Assembly (NCBI GenBank): GCA_016719055.1
Contig: JADKAW010000055.1
Span: forward strand, 1 to 7,086
Direction: 5' to 3'
Length of the DNA: 7,086 nt
Origin: Candidatus Rhodoferax mariagerensis
GTDB lineage: Bacteria; Pseudomonadota; Gammaproteobacteria; Burkholderiales; Burkholderiaceae_C
A program made the position numbers and the translations under genes. Shown in pieces: positions 1-7,086 of this stretch; the stretch's first letter is position 1; each line of letters opens with the position of its first letter. Below the pieces are notes generated by a model. That model saw only the letters and a list, made by a program, of their open reading frames with translations, did not search any database and was not told the origin of the DNA.

Positions 1-16
1 GATTGTCGGATGCCAC

Positions 17-1579
17 TCAGGCGGCTGCCTTTTGCGCGCCAGACCGGCGCTGGTGGTATTTCCAGGACAACTCTTCCCATTCGATCACCAGCATGCCGCC
101 CGAGGCCTCATGCTGCTTTTCCCAATTGGTGATCAGGTCCAGGCAGGCATGGTCGATGTAGTCGAGTTCTTCAAAATGAACATGCAACTCTGCCCCCGGG
201 CGCACCCCTTCGAGTTCGGCTGCCAGCAAGGGTAGGCGAATCAGCGTCGCCGAGCCTTTCAGATACATGTTCAGGCGGTTGTTGACCTTGTCGTCTTCCC
301 AGCGGATTTCCAAGTGCGAGAAAATGTACAACAACTTGAGAATCGACAACGCCAGGCCAAACAGCACACCCTTGAGCAAATCGGTCGAGACGATGACGAT
401 GATGGTAGAAAAGTATATGGCCGCCTCGGTGCCGCCATACTGCAGCAGTTTGGGCACAATTTTGGGATAGGCCAGCTTGTAGCCGGTAAACACCAGCAGG
501 CCGGCCAGGCTGGCCACCGGAATATAGGCCAGCGTGAACGGCAACACCGCCGCAAACAGCAGCAGCCAGACACCGTGCAGGATGGCAGAACTGCGGGTTT
601 GGCCGCCCGCATCGACATTGGCACTGGAGCGCACGATCACGCCGGTCAGCGGCAGCACGCCGAGCAGCCCGCACAAGGCATTTCCGACACCCTGGGCGGC
701 GAGTTCCTTGTCGTATTTGGTTCGCGGGCCTTGGTGCATCTGATCAACCGCGCTAGCGCATAGCAGGGTTTCAGCGCTGGCAATAAAAGCCACTGACGCA
801 GCAGCGATCAGCACCCCGCTGTGAAAAATGTTCTTCAGATTATCCAGCGTCGGAAACTGGATCACCGACCAGATGTGGTTGATGTCACTTGGGTTGGCTA
901 ACAAATCCGGGATGTACTTGATTTTGAGCTGCAAGGCAGAGGCAGTAACCACGGCAACGATGATGGCCACCAGCGGGGCCGGTAGCATCTTGAGCTTTTT
1001 GGGTGCAAAACTGGTCCACAGGGCAATCACGGCGATCGTCAGAATGCCAATGCCCAAAGCGGCCTGTGGCGCACCGCCATCTGCCACGGCGTGCGAAAAG
1101 GCACCGGGCAGGCCAAGCAGGTTGTCAATGCCAGAGCCAATCGGCTTGCCATCGAGCATCACATGAAACTGCGAGGTAAAGATCAGCACGCCAATGCCCG
1201 CCAGCATGCCGTGAATCACCGCCGGTGACACCGCCCGAAACCACTGGCCCAGCTTGAGCAGGCCGGCAGCGAGTTGCAGCAGGCCGGCCAGCAAAACAAT
1301 CACGCCCATCATCGCCAGACCATATTGCTGCACGATTTGCCACACCAGCACCGTCAGGCCGGCGGCCGGGCCGCTCACCTGCAGCGGCGAGCCGGCCAGC
1401 CAGCCGACCACAATGCCGCCAATGATGCCGGTAATCAGCCCGGCCGTGGGCGGCACGCCGGAGGCAATCGAAATCCCCATGCACAGCGGCAAGGCGACCA
1501 GAAAAACGACCACCGAGGCCAGCGCGTCCTTGCCGAAATTGCTGCGGTAATACTGGAATGTTGACATGGTGTGGGCCAT
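17..1579 (-). CDS. SulP-family inorganic anion transporter with C-terminal STAS domain (candidate bicarbonate transporter)
   Basis: Intact 520-residue inner-membrane protein. Residues about 18-425 form the hydrophobic SulP transporter core. Family signatures are visible: GSPLQVSGPAAG at 63-74, SAETLLCASAVD at 268-279, and the conserved segment beginning KELAAQGVGN near 291, with TGVIVRSSAN at 312-321. Residues about 433-507 form a cytoplasmic STAS domain. Its usual DSSG/DSTG phosphoacceptor site reads DHAC (476-479), so the regulatory serine is absent. SulP proteins exchange or import sulfate, bicarbonate or dicarboxylates. The substrate cannot be read from sequence, but the divergently transcribed beta-carbonic anhydrase next door favours bicarbonate (inference). 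The first ATG is chosen because an AAAGG-type ribosome site lies about 8 nt upstream on the minus strand (complement of 1587-1591). The in-frame ATG at codon 5 lacks one. The stop is 17-19, so nothing can be said about a terminator. Confidence 0.93.
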   Translation of the reverse strand: MAHTMSTFQYYRSNFGKDALASVVVFLVALPLCMGISIASGVPPTAGLITGIIGGIVVGWLAGSPLQVSGPAAGLTVLVWQIVQQYGLAMMGVIVLLAGLLQLAAGLLKLGQWFRAVSPAVIHGMLAGIGVLIFTSQFHVMLDGKPIGSGIDNLLGLPGAFSHAVADGGAPQAALGIGILTIAVIALWTSFAPKKLKMLPAPLVAIIVAVVTASALQLKIKYIPDLLANPSDINHIWSVIQFPTLDNLKNIFHSGVLIAAASVAFIASAETLLCASAVDQMHQGPRTKYDKELAAQGVGNALCGLLGVLPLTGVIVRSSANVDAGGQTRSSAILHGVWLLLFAAVLPFTLAYIPVASLAGLLVFTGYKLAYPKIVPKLLQYGGTEAAIYFSTIIVIVSTDLLKGVLFGLALSILKLLYIFSHLEIRWEDDKVNNRLNMYLKGSATLIRLPLLAAELEGVRPGAELHVHFEELDYIDHACLDLITNWEKQHEASGGMLVIEWEELSWKYHQRRSGAQKAAA

Positions 1580-1797
1580 TTTTCGACCTTTCGCTGATAA
1601 GAATTACTCTTGCATTTGCTGGCCCGCTGTAGCGGCCACCAAGCGTCTGAGCCGGTCCAGTTTAACGGATGAAGAAGCCTGATTTTGACCTGGCTTGACC
1701 TCTTTGCCGCCGGTGATGAGCAAACCTGGCGGCGCCTGCGGGTGGCGAACATGGAGCGGATTTTTTCGGCTACAGTAGGCTTTTTTGGACATTTTGC
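1580..1797. promoter_or_regulatory. Divergent intergenic region between SulP gene and carbonic anhydrase
   Basis: This 218-bp gap must hold the promoters for both the leftward transporter and the rightward carbonic anhydrase, because the two genes start back to back. I cannot name firm -35/-10 pairs. TTGACC occurs near 1695-1700 and TACAGT at 1771-1776, but neither has a good partner at 16-18 bp. An inverted repeat, GCCGCC at 1706-1711 with GGCGGC at 1728-1733, could form a hairpin or a regulator site. A weak GGA (1787-1789) sits 8 nt before the carbonic anhydrase ATG. No credible small gene is seen. That the region is regulatory follows from geometry; individual sites are speculative. Confidence 0.45.
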
Positions 1798-2454
1798 ATG
1801 ACCAGTTCCGTTCAAAATCTGCTTGACAACAACCGCGCCTGGGCCAAGCACATCGAGCAGCTGCGCCCCGGCTTTTTCAGCCACCTGGCGCGTCAGCAAT
1901 CCCCCAAATATCTGTGGATCGGCTGCGCCGACAGCCGCGTGCCAGCCAACGAGATCACCGGGCTGGACCCGGGCGAGGTGTTTGTTCACCGCAACATTGC
2001 CAACGTGGTGGTGCATTCCGACCTGAACGCGCTGTCGGTCATTCAGTATGCAGTCGATCACCTCAAGGTCGAGCACATCATGGTGGTCGGGCATTATGGC
2101 TGCGGCGGCGTGCTGGCGGCCTTGCGCGGCACCCGGGTTGGCCTGGCTGACAACTGGCTGCGCCATGTGCATGATGTCAAGCTGCGCCATCGCTACCGGC
2201 TTGATCACCTGACGGTGGCGGCGCAGGAAGATGGGTTGCGCGAGATGAATGTGATCGAGCAGGTCGGCAACGTTGCTATGAGCAATGTGATGCAAGATGC
2301 CTGGCGCCGCGGTCAGCAGGTGACGGTGCATGGCTGGTGTTATGGCCTGAAAGACGGTTTGGTGAAAGACCTCGGGGTCAGCATGCAAGGCAGCGACGAG
2401 GTAGTCAATGTCTTTCGCCAAGCCTTCAAGCGTTACCCACGCGGCACAATATGA
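1798..2454 (+). CDS. can: Beta-class carbonic anhydrase
   Basis: Intact 218-residue cytoplasmic zinc enzyme interconverting CO2 and bicarbonate. It is full length for the bacterial Can family (about 200-220 residues). The zinc and catalytic set is present: Cys43, Asp45 and Arg47 in the CADSR motif (43-47), and His99 and Cys102 in HYGCGG (99-104). NEITGLDPGEVFVHRNIAN (51-69) is the characteristic following block. The C-terminal half carries HGWCYGLKDG, the usual strand that in related enzymes reads HGW.Y....G. The start is the ATG at 1798; GGA at 1787-1789 is a weak ribosome site. It is divergent from the SulP transporter and 72 nt upstream of aceK in the same direction. A carbonic anhydrase typically supplies bicarbonate to carboxylases and buffers internal CO2. 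Pairing with a SulP transporter suggests a shared inorganic-carbon role. Family assignment is secure; the physiological pairing is inference. Confidence 0.96.
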   Translation: MTSSVQNLLDNNRAWAKHIEQLRPGFFSHLARQQSPKYLWIGCADSRVPANEITGLDPGEVFVHRNIANVVVHSDLNALSVIQYAVDHLKVEHIMVVGHYGCGGVLAALRGTRVGLADNWLRHVHDVKLRHRYRLDHLTVAAQEDGLREMNVIEQVGNVAMSNVMQDAWRRGQQVTVHGWCYGLKDGLVKDLGVSMQGSDEVVNVFRQAFKRYPRGTI

Positions 2455-2475
2455 GGTTTTACGGGACGATCTTTG

Positions 2476-2491
2476 CCAGGCGAGTGCCTGG
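2476..2491 (+). other. Short perfect hairpin between carbonic anhydrase and aceK
   Basis: CCAGGC (2476-2481) and GCCTGG (2486-2491) form a perfect 6-bp stem with a 4-nt GAGT loop, 21 nt after the carbonic anhydrase stop. Only two T residues follow, so it is not a textbook intrinsic terminator. It could attenuate or protect mRNA, or be incidental. It lies in the 72-nt spacer before the aceK ATG. Confidence 0.3.
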
Positions 2492-2526
2492 TTAACTCAG
2501 TCCGCAACCCAGCAGAAAGCAAGCAG

Positions 2527-4380
2527 ATGTTTCCTACCCGCCTTGACTCCAGCGTTGCCTATGACATTGCCAAAGCCATGATGGACGGCTTTAACCGGCA
2601 TTACCAGTTGTTCAGAACCGCATCGGGGCGTGCCAAGCAGCGATTTGAGGCGGCAGACTGGGCCGGCCAGCAGCGCGCACAGCGCAACCGCATCGAGTTT
2701 TACGACCTAAGGGTGCGTGAATGCCTGACCCGCCTGGAGCAGGATTTCAAGGCTGGCGAGCAGCCGATGGACATCTGGCAACAGGTCAAGCTGCATTACA
2801 TCGGCCTGCTGGTGGACCACCATCAGCCCGACCTGGCCGAGTCATTTTTCAACTCGGTCACTACCCGAATCCTGCACAGCAGCTATTTTCACAACGATTT
2901 CATTTTCATTCGCCCTGCAGTCAGCACCGAGTACATCGAAAACGGCGAGCCGGAAGCCTACCCGACCTACCGCGCCTATTACCCGACCAGCCCGCAGATG
3001 CAGTGCAGATCGTCCGGGACTTTGATCTGAAATGCGAATTTGAAGACCTGGCGCGCGATGTGACGCTGGTGATGGGTGTGATTCACGGCCTGGTAGGCAA
3101 GTTCAAGCTGCAAACCAATTGCCAGTTCCAGGTGCTGACCAGCCTGTTTTTTCGCAACAAGGGGGCCTACATTGTTGGCAACATGATCAACGGCTTCAAT
3201 GAATACCCGTTTGCGTTGCCGCTGTTGTATACCCCGGGCGACAAGCAACTGGTGATTGACGCCATGTTGTGGTGCCGACGAACTGCACATGTTGTTTGGT
3301 TTTGCCCATGCCTATTTTTTGGTCGACATGGAAATTCCCAGCGCCTACGTGCAGTTTTTGCACCGCGCCATGCCGCTTAAGCCGCGCAATGAAATTTACA
3401 ACGCGCTCGGGCTGGCCAAACAGGGCAAGACGCTGTTTTACCGTGACTTTTTGCACCACCTGCGCCATTCGCGTGACAAATTCCGCATTTCGCCCGGCAT
3501 CAAGGGCATGGTGATGCTGGTGTTTGACCTGCCCAGCTACCCCTATGTGTTCAAGCTCATCAAGGACTTTTATCCGCCACCCAAAGAAACCAGCCGTGAA
3601 CAAATCAAGGGCAAGTACCTGCTGGTCAAAGCAACACGACCGGGTCGGGCGCATGGCCGATACGCTGAGTACAGCCTGGTGGCATTTCCGCGCCACCGCT
3701 TTACCGACGAGCTGATTGCCGAAATCCAGAAATTTGCCCCCAGCCAGATCGAGATCAGCGAGCGTGACCGGGATGGCCAGACTGAAGTCATCCTGCAGCA
3801 CGTCTATATCGAGCGGCGCATGATTCCGCTCAACATCTACTTGCAAGAAGCCTTTGATGCGGGTGGCGCTGACCTCAACAACACTCAGTCCGGGGCACTC
3901 TATGCACGTGAACAGCTTGAGCGCGGCGTGATCGAATACGGTAACGCCCTGAAAGACCTGATCGCCGCCAATATCTTCCAGGCGACATGTTGTGGAAAAC
4001 TTTGGTGTCACGCGCCACGGCAAGGTGGTGTTTTACGACTACGACGAGATCGAGTACATCACCGACTGCATCTTTCGCAAGGTGCCCGCTCCTCGCTGTG
4101 AAGAAGACGAAATGTCGGGTGAGGTCTGGTACACGGTTGGCCCCAAGGATGTGTTTCCCGAGACCTTTGGCCCGTTTTTGCTGGGCAACCCGATGGTGCG
4201 CGAGATGTTCATGAAACATCACGCCAATCTGCTCGATGCAGCCTATTGGCAAAAGAACAAGGACAGCATTCTGGCGGGCCACTTGTTTGACGTGCGCCAT
4301 ATGAACAAGGCAAGCGGTTTCGTCAGCAGCGAATCAGCTCGGACACGCTGCGACCGCCTGATTCACTATTTTTAGCATAG
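2527..4380 (+). pseudogene. aceK: Isocitrate dehydrogenase kinase/phosphatase, frameshifted by five apparent single-base indels
   Basis: AceK phosphorylates isocitrate dehydrogenase to inactivate it, and removes the phosphate, diverting carbon into the glyoxylate bypass during growth on acetate or fatty acids. The start is ATG 2527. The N-terminal regulatory domain (DGFNRHYQLF, then SSYFHNDFIF) reads in one frame to about 2990, where a base seems missing. IVRDFDLKCEFEDL and GAYIVGNMINGFNEYPFALP continue in the next frame to about 3268, where one extra base restores the first. GIKGMVMLVFDLPSYPYVFK then gives the ATP-binding segment, with the lysine near residue 343 (E. coli Lys336). The catalytic loop PGDMLWKNFG is split by losses near 3978-3980 and 3996-3999. 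FYDYDE follows at 4031-4048. A fifth loss near 4297 restores PYEQGKRFRQ and the stop at 4378-4380. Repaired length is about 618 residues, close to family size. Family identity is certain. The breaks look like sequence errors, but true inactivation cannot be excluded. Confidence 0.9.
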
Positions 4381-4434
4381 CTGCCAGCGTTTGTTCTATA
4401 AGGGCTGGAGGCACTTTTATTGATAAGGAATGAT

Positions 4435-5601
4435 ATGACTCAAGCCATTGTGATCGCAAGGCCGCCTGCACCCCGATGGGGAGTTTTCAAGCGACTTTTC
4501 ATCACTGGCCGCGCACGACCTGGGTGCAGCGGCAATCGCGCTGTGATTGAGCGCCGGCATTGCGCCCGATCTGTGGACGAAGTGTTGTTTGGCAATGTAC
4601 TCTTCAGCAGGCCAGGGCCAGGCACTGGCGCGCCAGGCCGCGCTCAAAGCCGGCCTGCCGACCGCGCTGGCGCGGTCACGTTGTCAAAATATGCGGCTCT
4701 GGCATGCGCAGCGCCATGTTTGGCCATGACATGTTGCTGGCCGGCAGCGCCGATGTGCTGGTGACCGGCGGCATGGAGAGCATGACCAATGCACCCTATT
4801 TACTGCAAAAGGCCGTGGAGGCTACCGCATTGGTCATGACCGCATTTTTGACCACATGATGCTCGATGGCCTGGAAGACGCCTGTCAGGTGGCCGCTCCA
4901 TGGGCACGTTTGGTGAAGACTGTGCAGCCAAATTTGGCTTTACCCGCGCGCAACAGGACCAATTTGCCATCACCAGCGTGACGCGAGCCCAAACTGCCAC
5001 AGCGTCGGGCACCTTTTGCGGCAGAAATCACCCCGGACACCGTCTGGCGTCGCGCCGGTGACAAGGTCAGCATCGACGAAGGCCTGGGGCGCATCAAGCT
5101 CGACAAAAAATCTCAACGCTCAAACCCGCGTTCAAAAAGACGGCACCATCACCGCAGTCAGCAGCTCCAGCATCAACGACGGGGCGGCGGCCATGGTGCT
5201 GATGCGCAGCTCACGGCAGCCAAATTGGCTGCCAGCCACTGGCGCGACTCGTGGCGCATGCAGTGCACGCACAAGAACCCGCCTGGTTGCCACCGCGCCT
5301 GTGGGCTCCGTGCGCAAAGTGCTGGCACGTGCGGGCTGGTCGGTTTCAGACGTGTGGACCTGTGGGAGGTCAATGAAGCCTTTGCAGTGGTGGCCATGGC
5401 ACTGATGCATGACCCAACCTGAGCCACGAGGTCGTCAATGTGAACGGAGGTGCCTGTGCGCTGGGCATCCGATTGGGGCATCGGGCGCACGCATCATGGT
5501 CACGCTGATACGCCCCCAAGGCACGTGGATTAAAAAAGGGTGTCGCTACACCGTGCATTGGCGGCGGCGAGGCCACCGCTGTGGCGCTTGAAATGCTCTA
5601 A
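4435..5601 (+). pseudogene. Acetyl-CoA acetyltransferase (thiolase II family), heavily frameshifted in this sequence
   Basis: Thiolases of this family condense two acetyl-CoA to acetoacetyl-CoA, the first step to polyhydroxybutyrate, or cleave it in fatty-acid degradation. The start is ATG 4435 (MTQAIVIA), preceded by AAGGA at 4425-4429. Pieces in alternating frames follow family order: VDEVLFGNVL, SAGQGQALARQAALKAG, ICGSGMRSAMFGHDML, TGGMESMTNAPY, MGTFGEDCAAKFGFTRAQQD, DGTITAVSSSSINDGAAAMV, WEVNEAFAVVAMALMHD, GHPIGASGARIMVTL, CIGGGEATAVALEML and a stop at 5599-5601. About 20 small indels, mostly one missing base in a short G, C, A or T run, explain every frame change. After repair the nucleophile (TGC 4692-4694) is Cys89, the GHP histidine (5466-5468) falls near 348-350, and the C-terminal CIGGG cysteine (5554-5556) is 30 residues further, matching Zoogloea-type biosynthetic thiolase. 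Repaired length is about 393 residues. It lies 54 nt after aceK. Whether it acts in biosynthesis or degradation cannot be decided. Confidence 0.88.
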
Positions 5602-5903
5602 AGAAAAAAACCGTGAAAGTCCCAGTGGCTTTGCTTGCGCTCCTGGGAGGCTGTCAGGGACTTAGCGTGCCGATAGGTTCTCGAAGAGCGGCGAAGCCAA
5701 AATGGACCGCTAGGCCGATTCTGCAGCCGACGATCCTAATTCCGACAGCCTCCCAGGGGCTCCTAGGCTTGCCAGCGCCACGGTGCGGTACTGGCGTGGT
5801 GAAAAGTGTCGTCTTTGGTATTTTATGGCTCACGGTGGCGGTTCTGCAGGTGGCGTGTGATGTGGCGCAAAATTGAGGTCCTGCACTTCACATTCAAACC
5901 ACC
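5602..5903. other. Intergenic region between thiolase and gpmI
   Basis: This 302-bp gap has no recognisable gene. Its left half carries the inverted repeat described separately. Its right half (about 5765-5903) shows no clear promoter or operator, though it should carry the gpmI start signals. A GTG-started reading frame at 5613-5876 runs through the repeat. It has a lipobox-like LLGGC near its N terminus but no family resemblance, so it is not called. Given the error rate of the flanking genes, missing bases here may hide signals. Confidence 0.5.
5642..5757. repeat. Long imperfect inverted repeat, possible MITE/REP-like element
   Basis: CCTGGGAGGCTGTC (5642-5655) is the exact reverse complement of GACAGCCTCCCAGG (5744-5757), 14 of 14 bases. 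Complementarity continues weakly outward (GC at 5639-5640 with GC at 5759-5760). It also continues inward, with TTAG near 5662-5665 facing CTAA near 5736-5739. An inner stem, AGCGG (5677-5681) with CCGCT (5707-5711), would close the structure. The whole could fold as a long hairpin of about 116 nt between thiolase and gpmI. Such palindromic intergenic units are often dispersed, non-coding repeats; it might also act as a bidirectional transcription barrier. No transposase or target duplication was identified. The arms are seen directly; the class is inference. Confidence 0.55.
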
Positions 5904-7086
5904 ATGCTTCAAAAATTTTCTGCCTTTGCCGGCGTGCCCGGCCCGGTTGTTGTCATCGTCACGGACGGCTACGGCCTGCCCGGCTGGACGTGGGTAGCGC
6001 CATTGCTGCTGCCCGCAAACCCACGCTCGACCGCCCTTTCGCTACAGCGCCGCATATCAGCCTGCGCGCCCACGGCACGGCCGTGGGCATGCCCTGACGA
6101 CGACATGGGCAACTCCGAAGTTGGCACAACGCCATTGGCGCTGGGCAGGTGTACAGCCAGGGGCGCGGCGCTGGTGGCCAATGCGATTGCCGATGGCTCG
6201 ATCTGGCAAGGACAGGCCTGGCAAGAAATTGTGGCAGGCGCCAAGGCCGGCCGTGGCGTGATCCATTTCCATCGGTCTGTTTTCTGACGGCAACGTGCAC
6301 AGCCACATCGACCACCCCAAAGCCATGGTCGCCCAGGCCAAGCTTGAAGGCGTCAAGACCGTGCGCATTCACGCTCTGCTGGACGGCCGCGATGTGCCCA
6401 GACCAACCAGAGTACAGTTGCCGTTTGAGACCTCTGGCCGAGCTCAGCACCGACGGTTTTGATGCCCGCATTGCTCGGGCGGAGGCCGCCAGAACATCAC
6501 CATGGACCGCCGATGCCAACTGGCCGATGGTTGAAAAGGGCTGAAAACCCATGTGCTCGGCCAAAGGCCGCGGCCAACGCCACCGCGGCAGTGAATGGCC
6601 TGCGCGCCAGCCATCCCGGCACCATTGACCAGGATTTGCCCGAGTTTGTAATTGCTGACAATGGCCAGCCGATTGGCACCATTGAGGACGGCGATTCAGC
6701 AGTTCTACAACTTCCGGGGTGACCGCGCCATCGAGATCTACCCGCGCCTTTGTCGAGGCGGACTTCAGCCGTTTGACCGGGCGTATCCCCGCCGTGACCT
6801 ATGCCGGCATACAGGCATGACGGCGACCTGCAACTGCCCGCGATTTCTGGTGACCTCCCGCCGGCCATCATGGACAACTTCGGCGAGTGGTTCAGCAAGG
6901 CGGGTTTGACACAGTTTGCCCGCCCGAGACGCAGAAATTTCGGGCACGTGACCTATTCTGGAACGGCAACCGCTCCAACAAACCTGACGGCGAGACCCGC
7001 AAGAGGTACCCAGCGACGCGTGGGAAACCGTTTGAGCAGCGCCCGTGGATGAAGGCCGCCGAAATCGCTGACGCGATGATCGCCGC
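5904..7086 (+). pseudogene. gpmI: 2,3-bisphosphoglycerate-independent phosphoglycerate mutase, 3'-truncated by window end and heavily frameshifted
   Basis: GpmI interconverts 3- and 2-phosphoglycerate in glycolysis and gluconeogenesis, using two Mn ions and a phosphoserine intermediate. The ATG at 5904 opens MLQKFSAFAGVPGPVVVIV followed by the metal-site motif DGYG. Alternating-frame pieces then give SAIAAARKPTLDR, LRAHGTAVGMP, MGNSEVG with the catalytic serine (TCC 6114-6116, about residue 71), ALVANAIADGSIWQGQAWQE, GLFSDGNVHSHIDH, KTVRIHALLDGRDVP, LAELSTDGFDARI, NITMDR, ANWPMVEKG, PGTIDQDLPEFVIADNGQPI, YNFRGDRAIEI, and finally MKAAEIADAMIA at the window end. At least a dozen small indels are needed, as where the histidine after MGNSEVG is lost by one missing C near 6125. 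About 395 of an expected 510-550 residues are visible; the C-terminal metal-binding Asp-His motifs lie beyond the window. Identity is strong; the breaks are probably sequence errors. Confidence 0.86.

Noticed and set aside
1435..2421. Long minus-strand open frame (328 codons) opposite the carbonic anhydrase
   Set aside because: It runs antisense through a confidently identified gene and into the transporter start. Its histidine/alanine-rich translation matches no family. It is a by-product of GC-rich codon usage.
2473..2526. Upstream TTG start extending AceK by 18 residues
   Set aside because: The extension has no AceK-like sequence. The ATG at 2527 begins the conserved N terminus (VAYDIAKAMMDGFNRHYQLF nearby) and is the simpler start.
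3196..4023. Minus-strand open frame of 275 codons opposite aceK
   Set aside because: The sense strand encodes the AceK kinase domain with clear motifs. The antisense translation is unrecognisable.
2980..4320. Programmed ribosomal frameshifting in aceK
   Set aside because: Five shifts in both directions without slippery heptamers or shared stimulatory structure, and similar shifts in two unrelated downstream genes, point to sequence errors instead.
5613..5876. GTG-started 87-codon frame with a lipobox-like LLGGC
   Set aside because: It is made largely of the inverted-repeat sequence, has no convincing ribosome site and resembles no lipoprotein. The hydrophobic start is probably chance.
4435..7086. 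Region of genuinely decayed pseudogenes or many small novel ORFs
   Set aside because: All coding pieces are colinear with just two known protein families, and catalytic residues are conserved across the frame changes. The small frames are fragments, not independent genes.
1..7086. CRISPR arrays, tRNA/rRNA genes, insertion sequences, phage or toxin-antitoxin genes
   Set aside because: No regularly spaced repeats, cloverleaf-like segments, transposase motifs or phage-like proteins were seen on either strand.

Overview
The window reads as high-GC chromosomal DNA from a betaproteobacterium, most likely Burkholderiales/Comamonadaceae (Rhodoferax- or Polaromonas-like). That placement is inferred from protein style and gene neighbourhood, not from a database search. 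All five genes recognised are metabolic housekeeping genes. There are no phage, plasmid, transposase, CRISPR, tRNA or rRNA signals.

Layout. A SulP-family anion transporter with a C-terminal STAS domain runs leftward (17-1579). A 218-bp divergent intergenic region separates it from a rightward beta-carbonic anhydrase (1798-2454). Three more rightward genes follow: aceK, isocitrate dehydrogenase kinase/phosphatase (2527-4380); an acetyl-CoA acetyltransferase/thiolase (4435-5601); and, after a 302-bp gap holding a long imperfect inverted repeat (5642-5757), the 5' part of gpmI, cofactor-independent phosphoglycerate mutase (5904 to the window end).

Function. The transporter and carbonic anhydrase are a plausible bicarbonate/CO2 handling pair. 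AceK controls carbon flow between the TCA cycle and the glyoxylate bypass. The thiolase interconverts acetyl-CoA and acetoacetyl-CoA. GpmI serves lower glycolysis and gluconeogenesis. The set is centred on acetyl-CoA, C4 and CO2 metabolism but shows no obvious dedicated pathway.

The most striking feature is technical. The first ~3 kb is free of frame errors, but from about 2990 onward every gene is broken by small indels, mostly single-base losses in short homopolymers. Their density rises rightward: 5 in aceK, about 20 in the thiolase, at least 12 in the visible gpmI. Repairing them restores complete family motifs with catalytic residues at canonical spacing; the thiolase nucleophile falls exactly at Cys89. 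I therefore read the three broken genes as probably intact genes seen through poor sequence, for example a low-coverage contig end, rather than real pseudogenes. I found no convincing new biological system. The items worth a second look are the SulP/carbonic anhydrase pair, the inverted-repeat element, and the indel gradient.
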